A stretch of 64,000 bases of DNA from Paracoccus liaowanqingii. Its GTDB lineage: Bacteria > Pseudomonadota > Alphaproteobacteria > Rhodobacterales > Rhodobacteraceae. Below are positions 27,651 through 36,991 of this stretch, piece by piece (the stretch's first letter is position 1; the number at the start of each line of letters is the position of its first letter). The stretch spans positions 2,544,001 through 2,608,000 of the forward strand of contig NZ_CP038439.1 in the NCBI RefSeq assembly GCF_004683865.2, given 5' to 3'. The translations under genes and the position numbers were made by a program. The notes below the pieces were generated by a model. It ran no database searches. It was not told the DNA's origin and saw only the letters and a program-made list of their open reading frames with translations.

Positions 27651-27768
27651 AAACCACCCCCCGCCGCGCCAGACAAGGGGAACCGAAGGCCCGGCACGGC
27701 GCGCTCTAAAGGCAACCCGCGCGGCCCTGCCGGTGTTACGGTCCCAGTTCCCACAGCCCGAGGTTCCC

Positions 27769-28353
27769 ATGTCCAATCCCCGCATCGCCGTCATCATCGG
27801 CTCGACCCGCAAGACCCGCTTTGCCGACAAGCCCGCCCAGTGGTTCATGGATTGGGTGGCCGACCATGCCGATCTGGATTTCGAGCTGGTCGACCTGCGC
27901 GACCAGGACCTGCCCTTCTTCGACGAGGCCGCCTCGAACCTCTGGGCGCCGTCCGAGGATCCGCGCGCCGTGGCGTGGCAGCAGAAGCTTGCCGGGTTCG
28001 ACGGCTTCGTCTTCGTGGTGGCAGAATACAACCATTCGATCACCGGCGCGCTGAAGAACGCGCTGGACCAGGCCTACAAGGAATGGAACCGCAAGCCGAT
28101 GGCGGCGCTGGCCTATGGCGGCGTGGGCGGCGCGCGGGCGGTCGAACAGCTGCGCCTGATCGCGGTCGAGCTGCAGATGGTGCCGCTGCGCAATGCCGTC
28201 CATATCGGCGGCGGCGATTTCATGAAGGTCTCGCCCCTGGGCGAGGACGCCCCCATGTCGGCGATCGAGGATCACCTGCAGGGCGGGCTGGACGGCATGC
28301 TGGACGAGCTGACCTTCTGGGCCAAGCTGCTGAAGGACGCGCCCAAGCCCTGA
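27769..28353 (+). CDS. NADPH-dependent FMN reductase family protein
   Basis: The 194-residue flavodoxin-like protein starts with [20 protein letters not shown], which binds the FMN phosphate, followed by [12 protein letters not shown] and the [18 protein letters not shown] segment. This matches NAD(P)H:flavin/quinone reductases. In this place it could supply reduced flavin for cobalt reduction before chelation, but that is only inferred from the cob neighbours. It is divergent from cobT and convergent with cobS. Confidence 0.88.
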   Translation: MSNPRIAVIIGSTRKTRFADKPAQWFMDWVADHADLDFELVDLRDQDLPFFDEAASNLWAPSEDPRAVAWQQKLAGFDGFVFVVAEYNHSITGALKNALDQAYKEWNRKPMAALAYGGVGGARAVEQLRLIAVELQMVPLRNAVHIGGGDFMKVSPLGEDAPMSAIEDHLQGGLDGMLDELTFWAKLLKDAPKP

Positions 28354-28359
28354 TCGCAG

Positions 28360-28397
28360 GTCACGTCCCGGGGCGCTTAGCGGCCCCGGGACGTGAC
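28360..28397. terminator. bidirectional hairpin between FMN reductase and cobS
   Basis: GTCACGTCCCGGGGC (28360-28374), an 8-base loop and its exact complement (28383-28397) make a perfect 15-bp stem that fills the gap between the two convergent genes. There is no T-run on either side. Confidence 0.6.
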
Positions 28398-28400
28398 GTC

Positions 28401-29372
28401 TCAGACGGCGCGGGCGGCGGCGCTTTCGGGCAGTTCCTCGTCGAAGAGGCGCTGGTAGAACTCGGCGACGGTCTGGCGTTCCAGCTCGTCGCACTTGTTC
28501 AGGAAGGTCAGCCGGAAGGCGTAGCCCACATTCTCGAAGATGCGGGTGTTCTGTGCCCAGGAGATCACCGTGCGCGGCGACATGACCGTGGACAGGTCGC
28601 CCTGCATGAAGGCCGTGCGCGTCAGGTCGGCCAGCGTCACCATCTGGCTGATGGTCTTGCGGCCCTTCTCGGTGTTGTAATGGGGCACCTTGGCCAGCAC
28701 GATGGCGGCCTCGGCGTCATGGGACAGGTAGTTCAGCGTGGCCACCAGCGACCAGCGGTCCATCTGGCCCTGGTTGATCTGCTGGGTGCCGTGGTAAAGA
28801 CCCGTCGTGTCGCCCAGACCCACCGTGTTGGCGGTCGCGAAGAGGCGGAAGAACGGGTTCGGGGTGATGACCTCGTTCTGGTCCAGCAGCGTCAGCTTGC
28901 CGTCGGCCTCCAGCACGCGCTGGATCACGAACATCACGTCGGCGCGGCCCGCGTCGTATTCGTCGAAGACGATGGCGGTCGGGTTGCGCAAGGCCCAAGG
29001 CAGGATGCCCTCGTGGAACACGGTGACCTGCTTGCCGTCGACCAGCTTGATCGCGTCCTTGCCGATCAGGTCGATCCGGCTGACATGGCTGTCCAGGTTC
29101 ACCCGCACGCAGGGCCAGTTCAGCCGCGCCGCGATCTGTTCGATATGCGTCGATTTGCCCGTGCCGTGATAGCCCTGGATCATCACGCGGCGGTTGTAGG
29201 CAAAGCCCGCCAGGATCGCCATCGTGGTGTCGGGGTCGAACTTGTAGGTGCTGTCGATCTCGGGCACCCGCTCGCTGCGGTCGGAGAAGCCCTTGACCTT
29301 CATGTCGCTGTCCAGACCGAACACCTCGCGCAGGTCGATCTCTTCGGTGGGTTTCGCGTTCATGTCCAGCAT
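28401..29372 (-). CDS. cobS: aerobic cobaltochelatase subunit CobS
   Basis: CobS is the AAA+ subunit that forms a chaperone-like complex with CobT and drives cobalt insertion by CobN. The 323 residues carry Walker [10 protein letters not shown], Walker [10 protein letters not shown], and [11 protein letters not shown] around sensor 1. A second ATG three codons downstream is possible; I keep the first. The gene is separated from cobT by a gene of opposite direction, which is unusual because the two are normally neighbours in one operon. Confidence 0.95.
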   Translation of the reverse strand: MLDMNAKPTEEIDLREVFGLDSDMKVKGFSDRSERVPEIDSTYKFDPDTTMAILAGFAYNRRVMIQGYHGTGKSTHIEQIAARLNWPCVRVNLDSHVSRIDLIGKDAIKLVDGKQVTVFHEGILPWALRNPTAIVFDEYDAGRADVMFVIQRVLEADGKLTLLDQNEVITPNPFFRLFATANTVGLGDTTGLYHGTQQINQGQMDRWSLVATLNYLSHDAEAAIVLAKVPHYNTEKGRKTISQMVTLADLTRTAFMQGDLSTVMSPRTVISWAQNTRIFENVGYAFRLTFLNKCDELERQTVAEFYQRLFDEELPESAAARAV

Positions 29373-29485
29373 CGGCCCGGGCCCTTTCCATCATATCGGC
29401 GCATTGATCGCGCATTCGCCGGGCAGGCGCAAGACGGGCCTGCGCAAGACGGGCCGCGCAGCGGGGGCGCAGGGCGGGGCGCGCG

Positions 29486-29514
29486 TTGACGGAGCGGGGC
29501 AGGCTTCCTAAGGT
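29486..29514 (+). promoter_or_regulatory. sigma-70-type promoter for the ECF sigma factor
   Basis: TTGACG (29486-29491) and TAAGGT (29509-29514) have a 17-base spacer and lie 38 bp before the TTG start codon. This suggests basal expression by the housekeeping sigma factor. Confidence 0.5.
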
Positions 29515-29552
29515 GCGGCGTATCGCGGCCCCAAGGCAAGGACGACCCGGTT

Positions 29553-30107
29553 TTGACAGATGCCCGCCGATCCCACCTGGAAAGCCTGATCTCTCGCGTC
29601 GCCCTGGGCGACCGGGCGGCCTTTGACGCGCTGTACGACGCGACCTCGGCCAAGCTGCATGCGGTCTGCCTGTCGGTCCTCAAGGACCGCCCCGAGGCCG
29701 AGGAGACCCTGCAGGAGGTCTATATCCGCATCTGGCAGGGCGCCGCGCGCTATGCCGCGAACGGGCTGTCGCCGATGACTTGGCTGATCACCATCGCCCG
29801 GAACCGATCCATCGACCGGCTGCGGGCACGCAGCGCGCGCCCCCCCACCGCGCCCGAGGATGCGGCGGCGCAGGTCGCCTCGGGCGATCCCACGCCCGAA
29901 TCGGCGACCATCGCCGCGCAGGAACGCCGGATGCTGGACGAGTGCCTGGCGCAGCTGGCGGCGCCGCAGGCCGGGGCGGTGCGGGCCGTCTATCTGGAGG
30001 GGTTCAGCTATGCCGATCTGGCCGAACGCGAGGGGCTGCCCATCAACACCGTGCGCAGCTGGCTGCGCCGCAGCCTGCTGCGGCTGAAGGATTGCGTGAC
30101 CCAATGA
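29553..30107 (+). CDS. ECF-type RNA polymerase sigma factor
   Basis: The 184-residue protein has a sigma2 region (AAFDALYDATSAKL, PEAEETLQEVYIRIWQ, WLITIARNRSIDRLRA) and a sigma4 region (YLEGFSYADLAEREGLPINTV, SWLRRSLLRLK). It resembles SigK-type group IV sigma factors. The start is TTG at 29553, after GGCAAGGACG; no ATG occurs before the sigma2 domain. Its stop overlaps the ATG of the anti-sigma gene, and a fasciclin protein follows. It should be held inactive by the membrane-bound partner until a signal is sensed. Confidence 0.92.
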   Translation: MTDARRSHLESLISRVALGDRAAFDALYDATSAKLHAVCLSVLKDRPEAEETLQEVYIRIWQGAARYAANGLSPMTWLITIARNRSIDRLRARSARPPTAPEDAAAQVASGDPTPESATIAAQERRMLDECLAQLAAPQAGAVRAVYLEGFSYADLAEREGLPINTVRSWLRRSLLRLKDCVTQ

Positions 30108-30826
30108 CCCCCGACACCCCCCTGACCCCCGCCGAGGATGACGAAGTCCTGGCCGCCGAACTGGCCCTGGGCCTCTTGGACGGCGCTGTGGCCGAGGCCG
30201 CCGTGGCCCGGCTGTCGCAGGACCCGGGCTTTGCCCGCGCGGTGCGCGGCTGGCAGGAACGGCTGGCCGGGCTGGCCGAGGGGCTGACCCCGGTCATGGC
30301 TCCCGCCCGCGCGCGCCAGGCGATCCGCGAGCGGCTTGGCCATGCCCGCCCGCCGCTGGCCAACGATCCCACCGCCCGCCCGGCGTGGTGGCGCGGCCCC
30401 GCCGGGTGGCTGGCGGGCCTTCTGGCCGTCGCCGCGACCGTGGCCCTGCTGTGGCAGCCGGGCCAGCCCGGACCCGAGGCGCCCATGGCCCCCGGCGCGC
30501 CGGTCTATCAGGCGCAGCTGTCGGGCGCGGATGCCGTCCTGCAGGCCGCCGCCCGGATCGAGGGCCGCGACGTGCGCATCGCGCTGGAAAGCGGCGCCGC
30601 GCCCGAGGGCCGGGACTGGGAGGTCTGGTGGATCGGGTCCGAGGACGCGACCCCCGTCTCGATGGGCGTGATGCCGCGCGACGGCGAGATGCGCATGACC
30701 CTGCCCGAGGGGATGGAGCCCTCGCCCTTGGTGCGGCTTGCGCTGTCGGACGAGCCCGCCGGCGGGTCGCCCACCGGGCAGGCCACCGGGCCGGTCGTGG
30801 CCATCGCCGGGCTCACCGCGTTGTGA
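30104..30826 (+). CDS. anti-sigma factor, RskA-like
   Basis: The 240-residue protein has a cytosolic N-terminal anti-sigma domain (DDEVLAAELALGLLDG, then a Trp-containing FARAVRGWQERL), one membrane helix near residues 100-116 (WLAGLLAVAATVALLW) and a C-terminal extracytoplasmic RskA-type domain (GRDWEVWWIGSEDATPVSMG). Regulated proteolysis would release the sigma factor. It overlaps the sigma gene by 4 bases (ATGA) and is followed by a secreted fasciclin protein, the same order of partners as SigK-RskA-MPT70/83 in mycobacteria. Confidence 0.9.
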   Translation: MTPDTPLTPAEDDEVLAAELALGLLDGAVAEAAVARLSQDPGFARAVRGWQERLAGLAEGLTPVMAPARARQAIRERLGHARPPLANDPTARPAWWRGPAGWLAGLLAVAATVALLWQPGQPGPEAPMAPGAPVYQAQLSGADAVLQAAARIEGRDVRIALESGAAPEGRDWEVWWIGSEDATPVSMGVMPRDGEMRMTLPEGMEPSPLVRLALSDEPAGGSPTGQATGPVVAIAGLTAL

Positions 30827-30849
30827 TGACGCGGTGATCGGGACCCGGC

Positions 30850-30876
30850 GCAACTAAACCCCACCCCTCTCGTGTT
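30850..30876 (+). promoter_or_regulatory. possible ECF-type promoter before the fasciclin gene
   Basis: GCAAC (30850-30854) and CGTGTT (30871-30876) with 16 bases between resemble the GGAAC-N16/18-CGT form that several ECF sigma factors recognise. The match is imperfect and only one example is available. Confidence 0.25.
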
Positions 30877-30926
30877 TGGGGGTATCGGACGCAGAGATGC
30901 GCCGGACCCAACTGGAGGAAAAGACC

Positions 30927-31493
30927 ATGAACACCAGCTTTGCCAAAGTCGGCGCTTCGATCCTTGCCGCCACCGTCGCCCTGTCCGCCCCTGCCCTCGC
31001 CCAGAACACGATGGTCGGCGGCGCCGAGATGCTGCCCACCAACAACATCGTCGAGAACGCCGTGAACTCGGCCGATCACACCACGTTGGTCGCCGCCGTG
31101 CAGGCCGCCGGTCTGGCCGAGACGCTGTCGGGCCCCGGCCCCTTCACCGTCTTCGCACCCACCAACGCCGCCTTCGAGAAGCTGCCCGACGGCACCGTCG
31201 AGGGCCTGCTGGAGCCCGAGAGCCTGGAAGCGCTGCAGACCATCCTGACCTGCCATGTCGTGCCCACCGAGGCCTTCTCGACCGCGGTTGGCAACATGAT
31301 CCAGCAGGGCGGCGGCTCGGCCGCGCTGGAGACCGTGGGCAGCTGCACGCTGACCGCGTCGATCCGCGCCAGCGACAACGCGCTGCAGATCACCGACGAG
31401 AACGGCAATGCCGCCACCGTCCTGATCCCCGATGTCGACCAGTCGAACGGCGTGATCCATGTCATCGACACGGTCCTGCTGCCCGCCGCCTGA
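30927..31493 (+). CDS. secreted fasciclin-domain protein
   Basis: The 188-residue protein has a Sec signal (MNTSFAKVGASILAATVALS, cleavage after APALAQ) and one FAS1 domain with NIVENAVNSADHTTLVAAVQ, FTVFAPTNAAFEKLP and GVIHVIDTVLLP. FAS1 proteins act in cell-surface adhesion and matrix contact. GGAGGA precedes the ATG at 30927. It is the likely target of the sigma/anti-sigma pair just upstream, and a strong terminator follows. Confidence 0.94.
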   Translation: MNTSFAKVGASILAATVALSAPALAQNTMVGGAEMLPTNNIVENAVNSADHTTLVAAVQAAGLAETLSGPGPFTVFAPTNAAFEKLPDGTVEGLLEPESLEALQTILTCHVVPTEAFSTAVGNMIQQGGGSAALETVGSCTLTASIRASDNALQITDENGNAATVLIPDVDQSNGVIHVIDTVLLPAA

Positions 31494-31548
31494 GGCCCGC
31501 AGTTGAAGGCCGGACCCGTCCGGCCCCCGACCCGATCCCTGATCGTTG

Positions 31549-31578
31549 CCCGCGCAGATCCGTCTGCGCGGGTTTTTT
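31549..31578 (+). terminator. intrinsic terminator after the fasciclin gene
   Basis: CCCGCGCAGA, a 4-base loop and TCTGCGCGGG (31549-31572) are followed directly by six T. This is the clearest rho-independent terminator of the window. Confidence 0.9.
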
Positions 31579-31687
31579 CTGGCCTGATGGCCGGGACCGC
31601 GATGAACCCCCTTGCCTCGGGCCGCGTTGCCGGGTGCCACTGCGCTGCGGCAGGATGCCGCAACCGGGGCTTTCGAGGGACGATGAC

Positions 31688-32689
31688 ATGAGCGGGCTGA
31701 TCGCGCTTCTTGACGATATCGCGGCAATTTCCAAGGTGGCGGCGGCCTCGATCGACGACGTGGCGGGACAGGCCGCCAAGGCCGGCGCCAAGGCCGCCGG
31801 CGCGGTCATCGACGATGCGGCGGTGACGCCGAAATACGTCCACGGCTTCGATGCCAGCCGTGAGCTGCCCATCGTGTGGAAGATCGCGCGCGGGTCGATC
31901 TTCAACAAGCTGGTGATCCTCTTGCCCATCGCGCTGCTGCTGTCGGCGCTGGCCCCTTGGGCCATCCCGCCGCTGCTGATGCTGGGCGGGGCCTATCTGT
32001 GCTTTGAGGGTGCGCACAAGGTCGCGCATCTCTTCCACAAGACCGACACCCATGACAGCGACAAGCACACCCATCCCGACACCGACGGCGCCGCGCTGGA
32101 AGAGGCGCGGGTGGCGGGCGCCATCAAGACCGACTTCATCCTGTCGGCCGAGATCATGACCATCGCCCTGTCGACCATCCCCGCCGAGGACAGCCTGTGG
32201 ATGAAGGCGGTGATCCTGGCGCTGGTGGCGGTGGCAATCACCGTCGCCGTCTATGGCTTCGTGGCGCTGGTGGTGAAGGCGGACGATCTGGGCGTGCATC
32301 TGGCGACACGGTCGAACGGCGCGGTGGCGGGCTTCGGGCGCGGCATCGTCAAGGTCATGCCGGGCTTCATGACCGCGCTGACCGTCGTCGGCACGGCGGC
32401 GATGATCTGGGTCGGCGGGCAGATCATCGTCCACGGGCTGCACCAGCTGGGCTGGCACGCGCCCTATGACCTGATCCACGACTGGTCCGTCGCGGCGGCC
32501 GCCGCCGTGCCGGCCGCCCCCGGGGTCGTGGCGTGGATCGTGACCGCCTTCTGCGACGGGGTGATCGGTCTGATCCTGGGTCTGGCGCTGATTCCGGTGG
32601 CCACGCGGGTCGTCTCGCCGCTCATCGAAACCGGCAAGGGGGCAATCGCGCAGATGCGGAAAAAACCGAACGCCAACGAAAATCGTTGA
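31688..32689 (+). CDS. DUF808 family membrane protein
   Basis: This 333-residue protein starts MSGLIALLDDIAAISKVAAA and has hydrophobic helices around LVILLPIALLLSALAPWAIP, LALVAVAITVAVYGFVALV, MTALTVVGTAAMIWVGGQI and near the C-terminus. It matches DUF808 (YedI-like) inner-membrane proteins of unknown function. A His-rich loop (HDSDKHTHPDTDG) near residue 120 could bind metal, but this is a guess. It stands alone behind the fasciclin terminator. Confidence 0.88.
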   Translation: MSGLIALLDDIAAISKVAAASIDDVAGQAAKAGAKAAGAVIDDAAVTPKYVHGFDASRELPIVWKIARGSIFNKLVILLPIALLLSALAPWAIPPLLMLGGAYLCFEGAHKVAHLFHKTDTHDSDKHTHPDTDGAALEEARVAGAIKTDFILSAEIMTIALSTIPAEDSLWMKAVILALVAVAITVAVYGFVALVVKADDLGVHLATRSNGAVAGFGRGIVKVMPGFMTALTVVGTAAMIWVGGQIIVHGLHQLGWHAPYDLIHDWSVAAAAAVPAAPGVVAWIVTAFCDGVIGLILGLALIPVATRVVSPLIETGKGAIAQMRKKPNANENR

Positions 32690-32702
32690 CCGGACCCCTC
32701 AG

Positions 32703-32746
32703 TCGTCACAAGACTGTCGCATGAGCGTTGCGAAGCTGTCACGACC
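32703..32746 (+). promoter_or_regulatory. Pho-box array (four 7-bp repeats at 11-bp spacing)
   Basis: TCGTCAC (32703), CTGTCGC (32714), GCGTTGC (32725) and CTGTCAC (32736) start exactly 11 bases apart, the spacing of PhoB direct repeats (consensus CTGTCAY-N4). The last is perfect and the first two are close. They lie 48-91 bp before the ugpB ATG, where PhoB would activate the ugp operon under phosphate starvation. Confidence 0.6.
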
Positions 32747-32793
32747 CGCCGCTAGGCGGGGACAGCACCGCAACTCCTAGGGGAGGACTGACC

Positions 32794-34107
32794 ATGAACC
32801 GATTGAGCACCGCATCCGCGGTGGCGCTGATGGCGTCGCTTGGCGCCGCACAGGCCCAGACCAATGTCGAATGGTGGCACGCCATGGGCGGCGAGCTTGG
32901 CGCGAAGCTGGAAGAGATCGCCCAGGGCTTCAACGACAGCCAGGACGAGTACACCGTCACGCCGTCCTACAAGGGCACCTATCCCGAGACGATGACCGCC
33001 GCGATCGCCGCCTTCCGCGCGAACCAGCAGCCCGCCATCGTGCAGGTCTTCGAGGTCGGCACCGGCACCATGATGGCCGCCGACGGCGCCATCGTCCCGG
33101 TCCACCAGCTGATGGCCGATCACGGCCAGGACTTCGATCCCTCCGCCTTCCTGCCCTCGGTCGTGGGCTACTACACCGATCCCGAAGGCAACCTGCTGTC
33201 GATGCCCTTCAACAGCTCGACCCCGATCCTGTACTACAACAAGTCGGTCTTCGAGGCCGCCGGCCTGGATCCCGAGCAGCCGCCCCAGACCTGGGCGCAG
33301 CTGGAGGAATTCAGCAACCAGATCATGGACTCCGAGGCGGCGACCTGCGGCTTCACCACCCAGTGGATCAGCTGGGTCCAGACCGAGAACCTGTCCGCCT
33401 GGCACAACCAGCCGATCGGCACGCTGGAGAACGGCTTCGGCGGTCTGGATGCGCGCCTGTCGCTGAACGGCCCCGTCCAGGTTCAGCACTGGGGCAACCT
33501 CAAGCGCTGGTCCGACGAGGGCATCTTCAAGTATGGCGGCCCGGTCGGCGCCGACGGCGCGGCCCCGATGTTCTACTCGCAGGAATGCGCGATGATGATG
33601 GGCAGCTCGGCCAGCCGCGCGGGCGTCATCGCCAATTCCGAGGCCTATGACCTGGGCTATGGCATGCTGCCCTATTACGACGATGTCGACGGCGCGCCGC
33701 AGAACTCGATCATCGGGGGCGCCTCGCTGTGGGTGCTGTCGGGCAAGTCGGACGAGGAATACGCGGCCACCGCCGCCTTCTTCGAATACCTGACCCAGCC
33801 CGAGGTCCAGGCGGATTGGGCGTCCTTCACGGGCTACCTGCCGATCACGCAGGCCGCCTATGACGCGATGGCGGCGTTCCACGAGGAAAACCCCGGCGCC
33901 GATACCGGCATCCGCCAGATCACGCTGAACGAGCCGACCGAGAACTCCAAGGGCCTGCGCTTTGGCAGCTACGTCCAGATCCGCGGCGTCATCGACGAGG
34001 AGTTCGAGCAGCTTCTGTCCGGCTCCAAGGATGCGCAGGGCGCGCTGGATGCGGTGGTCGCCCGCGGCGACGACCTGCTGGACCAGTTCCAGGCCCAGAA
34101 CCAGTAA
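32794..34107 (+). CDS. ugpB: sn-glycerol-3-phosphate ABC transporter, periplasmic binding protein
   Basis: The 437-residue protein has a Sec signal (MNRLSTASAVALMASLGAAQ, cleavage after AQAQ) and the UgpB sequence pattern: NVEWWHAMGGELGAKLEEI, FNDSQDEY, SYKGTYPETM, NSSTPILYYNKSVFE and YLPITQAAYDA. It should bind glycerol-3-phosphate or glycerophosphodiesters in the periplasm. AGGGGAGGA precedes the ATG at 32794. It is the first gene of ugpBAEC, behind a Pho-box array. Confidence 0.95.
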   Translation: MNRLSTASAVALMASLGAAQAQTNVEWWHAMGGELGAKLEEIAQGFNDSQDEYTVTPSYKGTYPETMTAAIAAFRANQQPAIVQVFEVGTGTMMAADGAIVPVHQLMADHGQDFDPSAFLPSVVGYYTDPEGNLLSMPFNSSTPILYYNKSVFEAAGLDPEQPPQTWAQLEEFSNQIMDSEAATCGFTTQWISWVQTENLSAWHNQPIGTLENGFGGLDARLSLNGPVQVQHWGNLKRWSDEGIFKYGGPVGADGAAPMFYSQECAMMMGSSASRAGVIANSEAYDLGYGMLPYYDDVDGAPQNSIIGGASLWVLSGKSDEEYAATAAFFEYLTQPEVQADWASFTGYLPITQAAYDAMAAFHEENPGADTGIRQITLNEPTENSKGLRFGSYVQIRGVIDEEFEQLLSGSKDAQGALDAVVARGDDLLDQFQAQNQ

Positions 34108-34180
34108 GCGTTTCCCATGACGGCCGGGGCCGCGCACCATGCGCGGCCCCGGTCTTTCCCGTTCCTGCCGCAGGTCCCCG

Positions 34181-35059
34181 ATGAAGCGCACCATCTTCAG
34201 CAATCAGCTGCTGCCTTGGCTCTTGCTGGCACCCCAGCTGGTCATCACCTTCGTCTTCTTCCTCTGGCCCGCCGGTCAGGCCGTCCGCCAGAGCTTCCTG
34301 CGCGAGGACGCCTTCGGCACCCGCACGGCCTTCGTGGGGCTGGAAAACTTCGCCCGGCTGTGGGGCAGCCCGGAATACCTCAACAGCCTGCAGGTGACGG
34401 CGGTCTTCGCGATCTCGGTCACGGTGCTGTCGATGGGCCTGTCGCTGCTGCTGGCGATCGCGGTGGACCGGATGATCCGGTCGACCCGCGTCTATACCAC
34501 CCTGCTGGTCTGGCCCTATGCGGTGGCGCCCGCGGTCGCGGGCATCCTGTGGTGGTTCATCTTCAACCCGACCATCGGCATCATGCCCTATCTGCTGGGG
34601 GGCTTCGGCTATGACTGGAACCACATCCAGGACAAGGGCGACGCGATGACGCTGGTGGTGATCGCCAGCGCGTGGAAGCAGATCAGCTACAACTTCCTGT
34701 TCTTCCTGGCGGGCCTGCAGGCGATCCCGGCGTCCCTGCGCGAGGCGGCGGCCATCGACGGCGCAGGCCCGGTGCGGCGCTTCTTCGACATCACCTTTCC
34801 GCTGCTGTCGCCCACCACGTTCTTCCTGCTGGTCGTCAACATCGTCTATGCCATGTTCGACACCTTCGGCGTCATCGACGCCACGACCGAGGGCGGCCCG
34901 GCGCAGGCCACCAACATCATGGTCTACAAGGTCTATTTCGACGGTTTCGTGGGGCAGAACCTGGGCTCGTCCGCCGCGCAATCGGTGGTGCTGATGGTGC
35001 TGGTGCTGGTGCTGACGGTGATCCAGTTCCGCTATGTCGAGAAGAAGGTGGCCTACTGA
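34181..35059 (+). CDS. ugpA: sn-glycerol-3-phosphate ABC transporter, permease UgpA
   Basis: The 292-residue protein has six membrane segments and the EAA loop [20 protein letters not shown] that docks to the ATPase. The start [20 protein letters not shown] is the classic UgpA N-terminus, so I chose the ATG at 34181 over an upstream ATG at 34139 whose extension is not membrane-like. Its stop overlaps the ugpE ATG by one base. It lies 73 bases behind ugpB. Confidence 0.95.
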   Translation: MKRTIFSNQLLPWLLLAPQLVITFVFFLWPAGQAVRQSFLREDAFGTRTAFVGLENFARLWGSPEYLNSLQVTAVFAISVTVLSMGLSLLLAIAVDRMIRSTRVYTTLLVWPYAVAPAVAGILWWFIFNPTIGIMPYLLGGFGYDWNHIQDKGDAMTLVVIASAWKQISYNFLFFLAGLQAIPASLREAAAIDGAGPVRRFFDITFPLLSPTTFFLLVVNIVYAMFDTFGVIDATTEGGPAQATNIMVYKVYFDGFVGQNLGSSAAQSVVLMVLVLVLTVIQFRYVEKKVAY

Positions 35060-35907
35060 TGATCGAGAACCGCCCCATCCTGAACCTTCTCGCCCATCTG
35101 ACGCTGATCCTGGGCGTCTGCATCGTGGCGCTGCCCGTGTGGGTGGCCTTCGTGGCCTCGACCCACGGGCCCACGGCCTTCATGTCGGGGACGATCCCGA
35201 TGTGGCCGGGCGACCAGATGATCGCCAACTACAGCCAGATGCTGGGCGCGGGCGTGTCGACCAGCGGCACCCCCCCGGTGGGCGTGATGATGTTCAACAG
35301 CATGATCATGGCCCTGTCGATCGCCATCGGCAAGATCGTGATCTCGGTCCTGTCGGCCTTCGCGGTGGTCTATTTCCGCTTTCCCTTCCGGGGCCTGGCC
35401 TTCTGGTGCATCTTCATCACCCTGATGCTGCCGGTCGAGGTGCGCATCGTGCCGACCTTCCAGGTTGTGGCCGATCTGGGCATGCTGAACAGCTATGCGG
35501 GCCTGTCGATCCCGCTGATCGCCAGCGCCACCGCCACGTTCCTCTTCCGCCAGGTCTTCCTGACCATCCCGGACGAGCTGACCGAGGCCGCGCGCATCGA
35601 CGGCGCGGGCCCGATGAAATTCTTCCGCGACATCCTGCTGCCGCTGTCGCGCACCAATATCGCCGCGCTCTTCGTGATCCTGTTCATCTATGGCTGGAAC
35701 CAGTATCTCTGGCCGCTGCTGATCACGACCAGCTCGGATTACTACACCATCGTTGCGGGGATCAAGCGCATGGCCGATGCCGTGGACGGTCTGCCGCAAT
35801 GGCATCTGGTCATGGCGACCGCGATGCTGGCGATGATCCCGCCCGTGATCGTGGTGGTCGCCATGCAGCGCCTGTTCGTCAAGGGCCTTGTCGAGACGGA
35901 GAAATAA
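35059..35907 (+). CDS. ugpE: sn-glycerol-3-phosphate ABC transporter, permease UgpE
   Basis: The second permease, 282 residues, starts [20 protein letters not shown] and has six membrane segments and the EAA loop [29 protein letters not shown] loops of UgpA are absent, and a [17 protein letters not shown] segment, normal for UgpE, precedes the EAA loop. It overlaps ugpA by one base and ends one base before the ugpC ATG. Confidence 0.95.
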   Translation: MIENRPILNLLAHLTLILGVCIVALPVWVAFVASTHGPTAFMSGTIPMWPGDQMIANYSQMLGAGVSTSGTPPVGVMMFNSMIMALSIAIGKIVISVLSAFAVVYFRFPFRGLAFWCIFITLMLPVEVRIVPTFQVVADLGMLNSYAGLSIPLIASATATFLFRQVFLTIPDELTEAARIDGAGPMKFFRDILLPLSRTNIAALFVILFIYGWNQYLWPLLITTSSDYYTIVAGIKRMADAVDGLPQWHLVMATAMLAMIPPVIVVVAMQRLFVKGLVETEK

Positions 35908-35908
35908 G

Positions 35909-36916
35909 ATGGCATCCATCACCCTGAACAACCTCGGCAAGGTCTATGCCGGAGGCGCCCGCGCCGTGGGCGGCGTCAATATCGACATCGCGGATGGCGA
36001 GTTCCTGGTCCTTGTCGGCCCCTCGGGCTGCGGGAAATCCACCCTGCTGCGCATGGTCGCGGGGCTGGAGAGCATCTCCGAGGGCGAGGTCCGCATCGGC
36101 GACCGCGTGGTCAACGATGTGGAACCCGCCGACCGCGACATCGCCATGGTGTTCCAGAACTATGCGCTCTACCCGCATATGTCGGTGCGCCAGAACCTGG
36201 CCTACGGGCTGAAGAACCGCGGCACCCCCAAGGCGGAAATCGAACGCCGCGTGGGCATCGCCTCGGACATCCTGCAGATCGGACCGTTCCTGGATCGGAA
36301 GCCCCGCGCCCTGTCCGGCGGTCAGCGCCAGCGCGTCGCCATGGGCCGCGCCATCGTGCGCGAACCCGCCGCGTTCCTCTTCGACGAGCCGCTGTCGAAC
36401 CTGGATGCGAAGCTGCGCGTCGCCATGCGGCTGGAGATCAAGGAGCTGCAGAAGCGCCTGCGCACGACCTCCATCTATGTCACCCACGACCAGCTGGAGG
36501 CGATGACGCTGGCCGACCGGCTGGTGGTGCTGAACGGCGGCCAGATCGAACAGATCGGCACGCCGCTGGAGGTCTATCGCCGCCCCGCCTCGGCCTTCGT
36601 GGCCAGCTTCATCGGCAGCCCGGCGATGAACCTGATCGACAGCAGCGCCGTGCCGCATCTGGCGGGCAGCGCCCATGCGGGCCAGATCGGCATCCGCCCC
36701 GAGGACCTGACCGTCACCCCCGACGGCCCCATCCAGATGCGCGTGCTGGCGGTCGAGGAACTGGGCGCGCAGCGTCTGGTCCATGGCAAGACCGGCGATC
36801 AGCGCATCACCATCACCATGGCCTCGGATGCGGAGCTGTCGGACGACCTGCGCCTGTCCTATCGCCCGAATGCGCTGCACCTGTTCCACAAGGACACGGG
36901 AAAGCGACTGGACTGA
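35909..36916 (+). CDS. ugpC: sn-glycerol-3-phosphate ABC transporter, ATPase UgpC
   Basis: The 335-residue ATPase has Walker [11 protein letters not shown]-loop [11 protein letters not shown], signature LSGGQRQRV, Walker [12 protein letters not shown], the H-loop THDQLEA and a C-terminal MOI/TOBE domain with GIRPEDLT. It powers the UgpAE permeases. The start [13 protein letters not shown] at 35909 follows the ugpE stop by one base. No ugpQ phosphodiesterase gene follows; the next gene is a peptidase. Confidence 0.95.
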   Translation: MASITLNNLGKVYAGGARAVGGVNIDIADGEFLVLVGPSGCGKSTLLRMVAGLESISEGEVRIGDRVVNDVEPADRDIAMVFQNYALYPHMSVRQNLAYGLKNRGTPKAEIERRVGIASDILQIGPFLDRKPRALSGGQRQRVAMGRAIVREPAAFLFDEPLSNLDAKLRVAMRLEIKELQKRLRTTSIYVTHDQLEAMTLADRLVVLNGGQIEQIGTPLEVYRRPASAFVASFIGSPAMNLIDSSAVPHLAGSAHAGQIGIRPEDLTVTPDGPIQMRVLAVEELGAQRLVHGKTGDQRITITMASDAELSDDLRLSYRPNALHLFHKDTGKRLD

Positions 36917-36991
36917 AACGTGAACATTCGCCCCTTGCCGGGCGGGTGATCCGTGCTACCGTGGGGCCAGTCCGAAGCCGGAGGTCGCCTC

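Noticed and set aside
25707..29489. A 1260-codon plus-strand open frame covering cobT to cobS
   Set aside because: It runs opposite cobT and cobS and has a low-complexity, shadow-like composition.
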